From CAVYGN01 sp963796325 (GTDB taxonomy: Bacteria > Spirochaetota > Brevinematia > Brevinematales > JAOACQ01): 64,000 bases of DNA. Below the pieces are notes generated by a model. It was not told the DNA's origin. It made no database searches and worked only from the letters and a program-made list of their open reading frames with translations. A program made the translations under genes and the position numbers. The stretch spans positions 2,108,001 to 2,172,000 of the forward strand of contig CAWCLF010000001.1 in assembly GCA_963796325.1 (NCBI GenBank), read 5' to 3'. Positions 15,773 through 25,073 of the stretch are shown here, in pieces (the first letter of the stretch is position 1; the number at the start of each line of letters is the position of its first letter).

Positions 15773-18700
15773 ATGCCGGAATTCATTCATCTTCACAATC
15801 ATTCTCATTACAGTATTCTGGACGGTATAACAAAAATAAAAGACCTCGCCTCAAGGGCTCATGATTTCGGACAGGCTGCGGTCGCATTGACTGATCATGG
15901 CAATATGTTCGGCGCAATGGAATTCCAGAAGGAGTGCGCATCCTTTAATATCAAACCTATTTACGGCGCCGAACTGTACATCGCTCCTAAAAGCCGTTTT
16001 GAAAAGTCCAAGGATGAAAAATACAGCCACATAGTCCTTCTTGCCAGGAATTATGCGGGTTATAAAAATCTGCTTAAGCTGACATCCCTGGGATATCTTG
16101 AGGGTTTTTATTCGAAACCGAGGATCGACAGGGAAATCCTCCAGGAATACCATGAAGGCCTCATAGTGCTTACGGCATGCCTTTCAGGTGAAATTCCGAG
16201 GCAGATCCTTGCCGGAAAAGAGAAGGAAATATACGAAACCGCCGATTGGTATCTGGATGTATTCGGCAAGGAGTATTTTTATCTTGAAATCCAGAATCAC
16301 GGGATGCCCGAAGAAAATACCGTTGAGGCTAAAATGATTGAAATATCCGGGAAAACCGGAATCGGAATTGTCGCTACGAACGATACGCATTACATAGGCA
16401 AGGATGATTCCAAGCTCCAGGAAATCGTATTCGCAATAAGGGATAAGAAAACCCTGAAGGACCCCAACCGTTTTATTTTTCCGAATTCAGAGTTCTATTA
16501 TAAATCGCCTGAAGAGATGGGGGAACGGTTCAGGGAAATGCCCGAAGCCTTGAAAAATACTTTAAAAATATCCGATATGTGTTCGTTCGATATTAATTTT
16601 GCAAAACACCTTCCTGTTTATCATTTGCCTGAAGGAGAAACCGCAGACAGCTACCTTTACAAATTGAGCTATGAAGGTCTCGAAAAAAGGAAGATCGGGA
16701 ACGATCAGCAGTACGTGGAACGCCTCGACAGGGAATTGAATCTGATAAAACAGATGGGATTTTCGAATTATTTTCTAATAGTAACGGATTTCGTCAGATT
16801 CGCTAAAAACAGGGGAATCCTTGTAGGCCCGGGGAGAGGGTCTGCGGCTGGCGCTCTTATATCTTATGCCCTTTCTATAACGGATGTCGATCCGTTGAAA
16901 TACGGCCTCCTGTTTGAAAGGTTTTTGAACCCTGAAAGGATTACAATGCCTGATATCGATGTCGATTTCCAGGACGACCGGCGGGATGAAGTTAAAGAAT
17001 ATATCAGGACAAAGTACGGCTACGACAAAACGGCCGATATAATCACATTCGGAGTAATGAAATCCCGGGCTTCACTAAAGGATACCGGAAGGGTGATGGA
17101 AATCCCGCTTGAGAATGTCAATAAAATAACAAAGCTTATCGACAACAGGACAGCGAACGAACCCCTTAACGATGTCATAGAAAAGATCCACGAATTGAAA
17201 AAGATCAGAAATGAAGGGACAAGGGAGGAAAAAGAATGGATAGAATATTCCGCCAAGCTGGACGGAACTATAAGGAATATCGGCACTCATGCCTCCGGTC
17301 TTATTATTTCAGAATCACCTTTAACGGAAATCGTTCCCCTTTATAAAGATGTATCTTCCGGTCTCATATCCACTCAATTCGAAGGCGATTACCTGGAAAA
17401 AAACGGGCTTCTGAAAATGGATATCCTCGGGTTGTCAAACCTTACAATGGTAAAAGACACCCTGCAGAGGATTAAAAAAAAGCGGAATATAAAACTGGAC
17501 CTTTCAGCTATACCCCTGGACGATCAGGAAGTCTTCAGACTATTCCAGAGGGGCGAGACCATGGGCATATTTCAGTTCGAATCTGCAGGAATGACCGATT
17601 ATCTCAAAAAACTGAAGCCGACATCGATCGATGATCTTATAGCTATGAATGCTCTTTACCGCCCGGGACCGATGGATAATATTCCGACTTTTATTGCACG
17701 GAAACAGGGGAAGGAAACAATAGACTGCTTTCACCCCCGCCTGGAGCCGATACTGAAAAGCACATACGGAGTAATTGTCTACCAGGAACAGGTCATGCAG
17801 ATTGCCCAGGTCCTTGCAGGTTTTTCACTTGGAAAAGCGGATGTCGTAAGGCGAATGATGAGTAAAAAGAAGCCGGAAGAACTGGATAAGATCCGGCCGG
17901 AATGGATAGAAGGCGCGATAAAAAACGGTTTTACCAGGGAACTTGCCGAAAGGATTTTTGAAATACTGATCCCGTTTTCCGATTACGCTTTCAACAAGTC
18001 TCATTCGGCCGCTTATGCCGTTCTCGCATATCAAATCGCATATCTGAAAGCCCACTATAAACTTGAATTCATAACTTCGCTCCTGACGCTTAACATGAGC
18101 GATTCCGACAATATAAGATTATACTGCCAGGAAGCCGCCGCATGCGGAATCAAGATACTGGCCCCCGATATAAATAAAAGCAGGCTGGAATTTATAGAAT
18201 CCGCCGAAGATGACAAGTCCGTATATTTCGGGTTCGGGGCCATTAAGGGGCTGGGTGAAGGAATATCGCGTTCGATAGTGGAAGAAAGGGAAATGGGCGG
18301 TAATTTCCTTTCTTTCGACGATTTCATCAAAAGAATGATCATTCTCGAAGAATTCAAGAAGGCTTCTGTCGAAATACTCATAAAAGCGGGTTGTTTCGAT
18401 TCATTTTATCCGCCTGAAAATAATCTTCTTGAAAAAGCAAGACTCCTGCATGATCTCGAAAAGTATATCGAGAGAGTGGAATCCGGTCTCAAGGATAAGA
18501 AAGAAGGGAAGCTCAGTCTTTTTAAAAGCGACGAAAATGCTTATCATGAAACCGATGCCGGGAAGATTTTACCCCTGACACTGAAGGATGATTTTGAGAA
18601 CGAAGTGGCGATTTTCGGTTTTTATTTAAGCGGTAAATTATTTCAATATCATAAAATACAATATGGTTCAATTTCCCACTGCACCGGTGAACTCGTTTCA

Positions 18701-19225
18701 AGGCTGAAACCCGGAACGAACATGCTTCTATGCGGATTTATCACGGACCTTGTTATAAAAACGGGAGCCGGCAACAGGAGTTTCGCTATTTTCTCCATTG
18801 ATAACGGTTTAGGCAGTTTCAAGATTTACCTTTTTTCTGAAAAATACGACAGGTTTAAAAATTTCCTGACTCAAAACAGTTTTATTATGATACGCAGCAT
18901 GCTGGCGGAAGGTAAGGGAGGCAATGTCATCGATGTAAAAAGCATCAAACCGATCGAATCGCTTCCGCAGGAGAGATTTACCGAGCTTCACATATGCATA
19001 GAAAACATCGAGTCTGCAGAAAATATCAACGAATCCCTATCTTCCCTGAAAGAACTGGCTCAAAAACCCGATACGCGAGGAGTTATAAGGATAATATTTC
19101 ACATCATCGAGGAAAAAGAAAGGGAACTGATCCATGCTTCCGATAAATACCGGGTAAAATATTCGAATTCGCTTGTAAACGCTGTTTCAGCCATACCGAA
19201 TATGACGGCTTACTGGTTCTATTAA
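15773..19225 (+). CDS. dnaE: DNA polymerase III alpha subunit
   Basis: 1150 residues, full length for DnaE1. The replicative DNA polymerase. The N-terminal PHP domain starts FIHLHNHSHYSILDG. The palm carries the catalytic acidic residues in PDIDVDF (Asp394, Asp396) and the third Asp at about 550 (LLKMDILGL). The conserved VGPGRGSAAGALISY and ALYRPGPMDNIP stretches are present, and a KSHSAAYAVLAYQ region leads to the HhH and OB domains. The start is ATG after a GGGGGA SD. Single-gene unit following the repeat element. Confidence 0.97.
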   Translation: MPEFIHLHNHSHYSILDGITKIKDLASRAHDFGQAAVALTDHGNMFGAMEFQKECASFNIKPIYGAELYIAPKSRFEKSKDEKYSHIVLLARNYAGYKNLLKLTSLGYLEGFYSKPRIDREILQEYHEGLIVLTACLSGEIPRQILAGKEKEIYETADWYLDVFGKEYFYLEIQNHGMPEENTVEAKMIEISGKTGIGIVATNDTHYIGKDDSKLQEIVFAIRDKKTLKDPNRFIFPNSEFYYKSPEEMGERFREMPEALKNTLKISDMCSFDINFAKHLPVYHLPEGETADSYLYKLSYEGLEKRKIGNDQQYVERLDRELNLIKQMGFSNYFLIVTDFVRFAKNRGILVGPGRGSAAGALISYALSITDVDPLKYGLLFERFLNPERITMPDIDVDFQDDRRDEVKEYIRTKYGYDKTADIITFGVMKSRASLKDTGRVMEIPLENVNKITKLIDNRTANEPLNDVIEKIHELKKIRNEGTREEKEWIEYSAKLDGTIRNIGTHASGLIISESPLTEIVPLYKDVSSGLISTQFEGDYLEKNGLLKMDILGLSNLTMVKDTLQRIKKKRNIKLDLSAIPLDDQEVFRLFQRGETMGIFQFESAGMTDYLKKLKPTSIDDLIAMNALYRPGPMDNIPTFIARKQGKETIDCFHPRLEPILKSTYGVIVYQEQVMQIAQVLAGFSLGKADVVRRMMSKKKPEELDKIRPEWIEGAIKNGFTRELAERIFEILIPFSDYAFNKSHSAAYAVLAYQIAYLKAHYKLEFITSLLTLNMSDSDNIRLYCQEAAACGIKILAPDINKSRLEFIESAEDDKSVYFGFGAIKGLGEGISRSIVEEREMGGNFLSFDDFIKRMIILEEFKKASVEILIKAGCFDSFYPPENNLLEKARLLHDLEKYIERVESGLKDKKEGKLSLFKSDENAYHETDAGKILPLTLKDDFENEVAIFGFYLSGKLFQYHKIQYGSISHCTGELVSRLKPGTNMLLCGFITDLVIKTGAGNRSFAIFSIDNGLGSFKIYLFSEKYDRFKNFLTQNSFIMIRSMLAEGKGGNVIDVKSIKPIESLPQERFTELHICIENIESAENINESLSSLKELAQKPDTRGVIRIIFHIIEEKERELIHASDKYRVKYSNSLVNAVSAIPNMTAYWFY

Positions 19226-19532
19226 TAAAGCCCGAAATAACAGATTTTAACCGATATTTCCTATCCCGGATTCATTCCGGGCAGGATAAAAATGGTACAT
19301 AAGTTCTATTTCTTTTGCGGCCTGAATAAGTTATATTTATCCTGCTCGAAAACAGACACTATGACGGAAAATATGTCGAACATATGGAATTGGGAAATAA
19401 TATAACCGAAGTTATAATCAATCCGAATGATTATCAATTAACACTCCCATGTTTGGCAATTTTTCTTTATCTTTGATATAATAATCGGGTTTTAGAACTT
19501 TATTAACTGTAAATAATTATTAAGGAGTATTT
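19226..19532. other. Intergenic region dnaE to SDR
   Basis: Holds a short GC-rich hairpin CCCGGA/TCCGGG (about 19264-19282) without a T tract, and the downstream promoter at 19453-19482. No gene seen. Confidence 0.5.
19453..19482 (+). promoter_or_regulatory. Sigma70-like promoter for SDR gene
   Basis: -35 TTGGCA (5 of 6), 18-bp spacer, -10 TATAAT at 19477-19482, about 50 nt upstream of the ATG at 19533. Confidence 0.6.
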
Positions 19533-20402
19533 ATGTCGGACAAAAAGGAAATGCCTTTTTTTTCAGGTAAGAAAGCCTTGATTACCGGCGGGTCCAGCGG
19601 AATCGGACTGGCGGCGGCAAAAAGGCTCGCTCTTTCCGGATCTGATGTCTGGATTATTGCCAGGGACATAAAAAAACTCGAGAAGGCGAAAGCCGAGCTC
19701 GAAGCTGCAAGGGTTTCACAGACTCAAAAAATCGGCTTCACCGCCGCCGACGTTTCAAAGGAAAAAGAAGCGGTTAAAGCCGTCGAAGAGGCGACAAGCG
19801 CAATAGGAGCGCCGGACATAGTTATTAACTCCGCAGGTATAGCCCATCCGGGTTATTTTCAGGAATTATCCGGAGAAATATTCCGCGAACAGATGGAAGT
19901 GAATTATTTCGGCACACTTAATGTCATACGGGCGGTAATACCCGGAATGATCAAAAGGGGTTCGGGCCATATCGTAAATATTTCCTCGATGGCGGGAGTA
20001 ATAGGCGTTTTCGGTTATACTGCTTATGGAGCCAGCAAATATGCAGTCAGGGGCTTGTCGGATACACTCCGCGCCGAGATGAAGCCTCATGGCGTCAATG
20101 TCAGTATTATCTTTCCCCCTGATACCGATACGCCCCAGCTTGCATATGAAAGCAAATTCAAACCGTTCGAGACAAAAATAATTTCCAATACAGCCGGGAT
20201 TACATCGCCCGACAGGGTTGCAGGAGATATTCTCGACGGCATAATGAAAAAGCGCTACATGATATTTACGGGTTTCGACAACAAACTGTTGTACTGGCTG
20301 ATGGGGAAACTGGGAAAACTGCAGTATCCTATGATGGACATGATGGTTAAAGATGCAATCAGTAAAAAGAAGAAAGCGGCAAAGGTAAAGAAAAGCAAAT
20401 AA
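19533..20402 (+). CDS. SDR oxidoreductase resembling 3-ketodihydrosphingosine reductase
   Basis: 289 residues. The Rossmann motif TGGSSGIG is at about 18-25, followed by NSAG and the catalytic SS...YTAYGASKYAV. The segment FPPDTDTPQLAYESKFKPFE closely matches the PPDTDTP signature of eukaryotic and bacterial KDSR enzymes, which reduce 3-ketosphinganine. The C-terminus has a membrane-associating hydrophobic segment and a Lys-rich tail. No serine palmitoyltransferase is in the window, so a sphingolipid role is only a hypothesis. SD aaggag lies just before the start. It converges with ruvB with a 21-nt gap. Confidence 0.8.
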   Translation: MSDKKEMPFFSGKKALITGGSSGIGLAAAKRLALSGSDVWIIARDIKKLEKAKAELEAARVSQTQKIGFTAADVSKEKEAVKAVEEATSAIGAPDIVINSAGIAHPGYFQELSGEIFREQMEVNYFGTLNVIRAVIPGMIKRGSGHIVNISSMAGVIGVFGYTAYGASKYAVRGLSDTLRAEMKPHGVNVSIIFPPDTDTPQLAYESKFKPFETKIISNTAGITSPDRVAGDILDGIMKKRYMIFTGFDNKLLYWLMGKLGKLQYPMMDMMVKDAISKKKKAAKVKKSK

Positions 20403-20423
20403 AGGATACGGCCGGCAGGACCG

Positions 20424-21437
20424 TTAAAACAGATTGAGCTCTTTATCCTTTACAGGATAGCCCATATGCTCGTATGATATATTCGAAGCCATTCTGCCGC
20501 GGGGACCCCTGTTGATAAAACCCTGCTGAATAAGGAAAGGTTCATACACGTCTTCTATAGTATCGGCTTCTTCGCTTACTGCGGCTGCTATGGCGGAAAT
20601 ACCGACCGGTCCTCCATTGTAATTTTCGATTATGATCTTGAGTATTTTTCTGTCCATAGCGTCCAAACCCCTGCCGTCGACCTCCAGCTTATTCAGGGCG
20701 TAATCCGCAAATTCCCGGCCGATCATGGTTTCACCGCGGACAAGAGCAAAATCGCTGACCCTTTTTAAAAGCCTGTTTGCAATCCTGGGAGTTCCCCTTG
20801 CCCTTCCTGCAATTTCAGCAATGCCGTCCGTATCTATGCCGATTTTCAGGAGAATCGAGCTTCTATTAAGGATCTTCTTAAGGCTATCAGTATCATAATA
20901 ATCGAGCCTTTCAATAATTCCGAATCTTGAACGAAGCGGGCCCGTTAATGTTCCGATCCTTGTTGTAGCTCCAATTAGAGTAAAATGCGGCAGAGTTATC
21001 CTCAGCGTCCTTGCTCCGGTCCCTTCGCCGATGATTATATCGACTTTAAAATCTTCCATTGCCGAATACAATACTTCTTCAAGGTTCTTTTTAAGCCTGT
21101 GAATTTCATCTATGAATAAAATGTCTCCTTCCTCCAGGCCCGTCAGAATAGCCATAAGGTCGCCCTGTTTTTCAACGGCATTCGCGGTAGTCATCTTTAT
21201 AGTTCTGCCCAGTTCGTTGGATATGATCTTTGCAAGGGTTGTCTTGCCCAGCCCGGGAGGTCCGTAAAGAATAGTATGGTCGAGAGTGCCTTTCCTCAAT
21301 TTTGCGGCTTCAACAAAAACTTTAATATTATCCTTGACTTTCGTTTGCCCGGCAAAATCTTCAAAATTCTGCGGCCTCAGAGGTTCGTCTATATCCCCCT
21401 TCATAAAATCCGCTGTCGTTATTTTTTCTTCGATCAT
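20424..21437 (-). CDS. ruvB: Holliday junction branch-migration helicase RuvB
   Basis: 337 residues, full length. AAA+ motor of the RuvABC complex. Walker A GPPGLGKTT (about residues 60-68), Walker B FIDEIHR, sensor-1 GATTRIG, the Arg finger region GPLRSRFG, and the C-terminal winged helix GPRGRMA. Reported alone: no ruvA or ruvC is in the window, which is common. Confidence 0.96.
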   Translation of the reverse strand: MIEEKITTADFMKGDIDEPLRPQNFEDFAGQTKVKDNIKVFVEAAKLRKGTLDHTILYGPPGLGKTTLAKIISNELGRTIKMTTANAVEKQGDLMAILTGLEEGDILFIDEIHRLKKNLEEVLYSAMEDFKVDIIIGEGTGARTLRITLPHFTLIGATTRIGTLTGPLRSRFGIIERLDYYDTDSLKKILNRSSILLKIGIDTDGIAEIAGRARGTPRIANRLLKRVSDFALVRGETMIGREFADYALNKLEVDGRGLDAMDRKILKIIIENYNGGPVGISAIAAAVSEEADTIEDVYEPFLIQQGFINRGPRGRMASNISYEHMGYPVKDKELNLF

Positions 21438-21636
21438 AGTTCCTCCGCGGCCCGGTCTTTAATCAAATTAAATTATAATTTAAAACCTGCTTTTTAACAA
21501 AAGTTAGTCTTCCTGATTATTCATCAATAATTTTAAGCTTGTTTAATCAGGAGTTTGTTTTATAAATAAAGAACGGTTTGTTTTTTGTATGATTTTGAAA
21601 TTATAATACAGGGAATAAAATACAGTGTTGGAAAAA

Positions 21637-21648
21637 TATTCGCGAATA
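21637..21648. promoter_or_regulatory. 12-bp perfect palindrome between ruvB and rpsT
   Basis: TATTCGCGAATA lies about 200 nt upstream of the ruvB start on the minus strand and about 30 bp before the rpsT promoter. A possible operator; a partial copy (AATATTCGC) occurs at about 21696-21704. Confidence 0.4.
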
Positions 21649-21668
21649 ATCAGGGAACCTGAAATTAT

Positions 21669-21697
21669 TTGACTAATTCTATAATATAAAATAAAAT
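21669..21697 (+). promoter_or_regulatory. Sigma70-like promoter for rpsT
   Basis: -35 TTGACT (5 of 6), 17-bp spacer, -10 TAAAAT (21692-21697), 37 nt before the GTG start. Confidence 0.6.
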
Positions 21698-21734
21698 ATT
21701 CGCTGTTAACTCGTAGATCGATAAGGAGGAAAAG

Positions 21735-22019
21735 GTGCCGATCATCAAATCCGCAAAGAAAAGAGTTCGCCAGGAGGCCAAAAGAAGAGAAAGGAACAAA
21801 TCATTAAAAACTTATATGAAAAACCTTCAAAAAAAGACTTTATCTTTATTATCCTCTGCCGACTCTAAAAATGAAGAATTGACGACAGCTTTGAATTTTT
21901 ATAAGTCTCAGCTCGATAAAGCATGGGCAAAAGGTATTTTTAAAAAGAACAAATCTTCCCGTCTGAAATCCAAAATCGACAAGCTCTTCATTAAAAAAGG
22001 GAAAACTGAAAACATATAG
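21735..22019 (+). CDS. rpsT: 30S ribosomal protein S20
   Basis: 94 residues, GTG start after the SD aaggagg. The Lys/Arg-rich helical protein binds 16S rRNA. The MPIIKSAKKRVRQEAKRRER-type start and the LDKAWAKGIFKKNKSSRLKS segment are diagnostic. It lies 10 nt upstream of the HU-like gene, probably one transcript. Confidence 0.95.
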   Translation: MPIIKSAKKRVRQEAKRRERNKSLKTYMKNLQKKTLSLLSSADSKNEELTTALNFYKSQLDKAWAKGIFKKNKSSRLKSKIDKLFIKKGKTENI

Positions 22020-22029
22020 GAGGAATAAA

Positions 22030-22347
22030 ATGGGTAGGAGCAAGATGACTAAATCCGATATCGTGGATACCGTTTTTGAAGATTCTGAAGTAAAAGAATA
22101 CGGCATGTCCAGGAAAGAAGTCGCCGTCGTTATTGTGAAATTTATCGAAAAATTAAGGGAATCCATTGAAAATTTAAATCAGAACGATAGAATAGAACTA
22201 AGAGGCTTCGGCACATTCGGAATCAAAAAGAGAAAAGCAAGGATCGCAAGAAATCCCAAAACCGGTGAAGAAGTCAAGGTTCCCGAAAGAAAATCGCCGT
22301 TCTTTAAGGCCGGCAGGGAAATGAAACAGACAATAATGAATAGTTGA
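22030..22347 (+). CDS. HU/IHF-family DNA-binding protein
   Basis: 105 residues. The beta-arm signature IELRGFGTFGIKKRKAR and RNPKTGEEVKVPERKSPFFK is intact. Extra residues lengthen the first helices relative to the usual 90-95-residue HU. Nucleoid-associated DNA bender. The start has the SD aggagg. Followed by a strong terminator. Confidence 0.93.
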   Translation: MGRSKMTKSDIVDTVFEDSEVKEYGMSRKEVAVVIVKFIEKLRESIENLNQNDRIELRGFGTFGIKKRKARIARNPKTGEEVKVPERKSPFFKAGREMKQTIMNS

Positions 22348-22353
22348 ATATAC

Positions 22354-22390
22354 CCCCGCCTTCCTTCCGGAAGGCGGGGATTTTGCTTCT
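22354..22390 (+). terminator. Rho-independent terminator after HU gene
   Basis: An 11-bp perfect stem CCCCGCCTTCC / GGAAGGCGGGG with a 4-nt loop (22354-22379), then ATTTTGCTTCTT. Confidence 0.85.
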
Positions 22391-22467
22391 TACCCCTAAA
22401 ATCCTATTCAAGAAAAATTCTTAAATTACCGATAACTATTTAACAAATCATTAGATAAGAGACTTTT

Positions 22468-23646
22468 ATGATCACTGAGGAATTATATAAAGAAGAAAAA
22501 GAAATCACAAAGATCGTAGCGATCATGTGCGCTAACGGAGCCACCGGCCTATTGTCGGACAGGGATAACAAATTCCAGGTAAGGTTCCGGGAAATAAAGA
22601 ACGGCCAGGTAGTTTTTTCAAAGGTTGAATCTAACAAACCGGATCTGAATTTCGAATCCTACAACCTGAGACCTTTGGAAGCCGAAATAACGCTCGGTTC
22701 CAGTATTTACCTCTTTACTGCTATTCCCATGGGAGCTAAAAGCATTTCCGTTCCTGAAATGATTAAATCGCATCCCAAGCGTAAAACCGTCAGGATTAAA
22801 GTTTCAAGCAATCCCTTTATTCAAAACATGTATACTCTAATTTCTGTCAAAGTTGTAGATCCTACGATCCAGGATGAAGAACTTTCAAGAAAGATACACC
22901 TGATCATGAATACGATCGAAAGCACTCTTGTAAGATCGGAAAACTACGATATCGCTAAAATTTCACTTTTTGACGGGACAGAAAAGAGCGCAATAATAAA
23001 ATTACTGAAAAAATTCCAGAAGCCGTTCGTAGTTTTCGATACAAAGAACCTTTCATTGAAGGAAGATACTGTATTGACATATGAAGATTTCGTTAAAATT
23101 CTCAGCGAAGAAGGGTCCAATTTTAACGAAATACTATCCCAGCTCGACAAAGTAAAGGAATTTTATCAAAAGAACCAGATCAAGAGCGAGGCTATAGTTC
23201 CTCTCGTTTTTGAAGAGGAAGTTATCGGACAGATACAGGTAGTTTCATTAAAGGAACTGATAAACCGTCCTCATGTCATCCGCCTCAATAACCTGGCCCT
23301 GAATGCTGTAGACAATCTGTTTACTAAATGCGCTTTTGAAATAGTATCGAAAACCCCGCAGACAATAATAGATATGGGTGTTAACGGGGCAAAATTCATT
23401 GTTTCGGAAGCTGATTTCTACAAATATATAAGGCTCATGAAACGTATATACCTGCAACTGTATTTCCCGGACCAGACTATTATCAAAACCATGTCAACTA
23501 TAGTCAACCTTTATGAAGATACGTCTGAAGGGTATAAAATTATCGGCGTAAAGTTCTCGGCAAATATGGACTGGAAAGATAAGAACAAACTGGATGAGTT
23601 TATTCAGAGCGTCATCAGGCTTCAAAATTCCGAATATATAGCCTAA
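22468..23646 (+). CDS. DUF1577-like protein (PilZ-related, Leptospira-type)
   Basis: 392 residues, cytosolic. The first 200 include a PilZ-like region with RKTVRIKVSSNPF near residue 110 (after KSHPK), and the C-terminal 170 residues contain GVNGAKFIVSEADFYKYIRLM, compatible with a second such domain. The whole resembles the DUF1577 family that I associate with Leptospira; this is recognition by memory and not a search. Only a weak SD lies before the ATG. Its stop codon overlaps the convergent mltG stop. Confidence 0.6.
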   Translation: MITEELYKEEKEITKIVAIMCANGATGLLSDRDNKFQVRFREIKNGQVVFSKVESNKPDLNFESYNLRPLEAEITLGSSIYLFTAIPMGAKSISVPEMIKSHPKRKTVRIKVSSNPFIQNMYTLISVKVVDPTIQDEELSRKIHLIMNTIESTLVRSENYDIAKISLFDGTEKSAIIKLLKKFQKPFVVFDTKNLSLKEDTVLTYEDFVKILSEEGSNFNEILSQLDKVKEFYQKNQIKSEAIVPLVFEEEVIGQIQVVSLKELINRPHVIRLNNLALNAVDNLFTKCAFEIVSKTPQTIIDMGVNGAKFIVSEADFYKYIRLMKRIYLQLYFPDQTIIKTMSTIVNLYEDTSEGYKIIGVKFSANMDWKDKNKLDEFIQSVIRLQNSEYIA

Positions 23647-24656
23647 GGATTATGATTTTTTCTTTTTTCAATTGCAGGCAGTTTCTGATACTGGTATACT
23701 GCTTTGTTATGTTCTTCGAGGGTTTTTGAAAAGTAATGAGTACCGTCGGGTTTGGCTACGAAATAGAAATAATCAGTATCAGCCGGATATATTGCAGCAA
23801 GAATGGAAGTCTTATCAGGATTTGATATCGGTCCGGGCGGCAATCCGTAATATTTGTAGGTATTGTATCTTGAATCGATCCCGAAATCGGCATAATGAAT
23901 TTCACCGTCGTATTTCCCGGCCTGTATAAGGGCATAAATTAATGTCGGGTCGGCCTGCAGTTTCATACCTTTTTTTATCCTGTTGTAATATATGCCGGCA
24001 ATTATCGGTTTTTCAAATTCGAACCTTGCTTCCCTTTCCACTATCGAGGCAATTGTCAGTACCTTGCGGAAATTCAAGCCCTTTCCGGCTATCGCATCAA
24101 ATATGGTCCGGTCGACGGTCTTATCGAATTGGTCGATCATCATCCGGATAATTTTATCGCTTTTATAACCGAACGGGATCATGTATGTATCCGGATAAAG
24201 CAGTCCCTCGACTGTTTTGACGCCGGGCATATTGAATTGAGATATGTAAGCCGTATTACTGCATTCCTTTAAAAAATCTCCATTCGAAATAATATTTTTC
24301 TCTATCAGAAGGTCGTTTATCTGGAAAATATTATAACCTTCCGGAACTGTTATTTTTATCGAATATGTCTGTCCCGATGCGAATTTTCCGATCAGGTCTT
24401 CGTATGTATCGCCCTTCCTGATAAGATATATCCCGAATTTATAATCCCTGTCATGTCTCATTAATTTGGAAATGATCTGGAAGCGGAGAGGGTTCCTTAT
24501 TATATTTTCCTTTTTCAGCCTTTTCGATATTTCATGTATGGATTCACCCTTTTTTATTTCAAATGTCGTATTGTCCTGGTTAATTGTAACATCTGCGCAG
24601 CCTGTCAGTACAGCAAAAAGGGATAATGTAATACAGAAAAGATAAGCTCTTTTCAT
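23643..24656 (-). CDS. mltG: Endolytic murein transglycosylase MltG, lipoprotein form
   Basis: 337 residues. Cleaves nascent peptidoglycan to terminate glycan strands. A LysM-like segment (FEIKKGESIHEISKRL) precedes the YceG domain. The catalytic Glu is in ASIVEREARF, with QADPTLIYAL, YNTYKYYGLPPGPISNP and DYFYFVAKPDG as family landmarks. Unusually the N-terminus is a lipoprotein signal with lipobox LTGC (Cys at about residue 20) instead of the usual single transmembrane anchor. Downstream of, but separated by a terminator from, the dksA-like gene. Confidence 0.92.
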   Translation of the reverse strand: MKRAYLFCITLSLFAVLTGCADVTINQDNTTFEIKKGESIHEISKRLKKENIIRNPLRFQIISKLMRHDRDYKFGIYLIRKGDTYEDLIGKFASGQTYSIKITVPEGYNIFQINDLLIEKNIISNGDFLKECSNTAYISQFNMPGVKTVEGLLYPDTYMIPFGYKSDKIIRMMIDQFDKTVDRTIFDAIAGKGLNFRKVLTIASIVEREARFEFEKPIIAGIYYNRIKKGMKLQADPTLIYALIQAGKYDGEIHYADFGIDSRYNTYKYYGLPPGPISNPDKTSILAAIYPADTDYFYFVAKPDGTHYFSKTLEEHNKAVYQYQKLPAIEKRKNHNP

Positions 24657-24671
24657 TTCAATGACCCCATA

Positions 24672-24706
24672 AAAGATAAAACCCCGCTCTTGTTAAAAAA
24701 GCGGGG
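24672..24706 (-). terminator. Rho-independent terminator after dksA-like gene
   Basis: On the minus strand CCCCGC / GCGGGG arms (24701-24706 and 24682-24687) enclose a U/A-rich loop and are followed by UUUU AUC UUUU. Confidence 0.8.
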
Positions 24707-24722
24707 CAATAAAAATATATTT

Positions 24723-25058
24723 TTATCTTGCATTCATATGTTTCTTGCATTTGTCAGCATAAGGAATTATTTCAAGTCTTTCCTCTTCAATTGCTTCGCC
24801 GCAAACGGTGCATTTACCGTAATTGCTGTCTTTAATCCTCTGTATGGCCCTTCTTATGTCCTCTATTATCCTTTTCTGCGAACTCGATAATCCTTCGCTT
24901 ACTGTTGCCGAACTGAAAGCTTCAGCCCTGTCAACGAGGTCGCCGTCTATTTCAAATGGATTTTCTTCTTCACTTGTTTCACTTTTTATATTTTCAAGCA
25001 TTTCATTTTCCATTCTTATTAATTTTTTTCTGAAATAATCCAATCTGGACCGGTTCAT
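24723..25058 (-). CDS. DksA/TraR-family zinc-finger protein
   Basis: 111 residues. Binds the RNA polymerase secondary channel in known members. An N-terminal coiled coil is followed by EDLVDRAE-like helices and the finger YGKCTVCGEAI...YADKCKKH. The fourth ligand is His (C-x2-H) where C-x2-C is usual. It lies 15 nt downstream of rpmA in the rplU-prp-rpmA unit and ends at an intrinsic terminator. Confidence 0.88.
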   Translation of the reverse strand: MNRSRLDYFRKKLIRMENEMLENIKSETSEEENPFEIDGDLVDRAEAFSSATVSEGLSSSQKRIIEDIRRAIQRIKDSNYGKCTVCGEAIEEERLEIIPYADKCKKHMNAR

Positions 25059-25073
25059 AACGCACCCCGCTCT

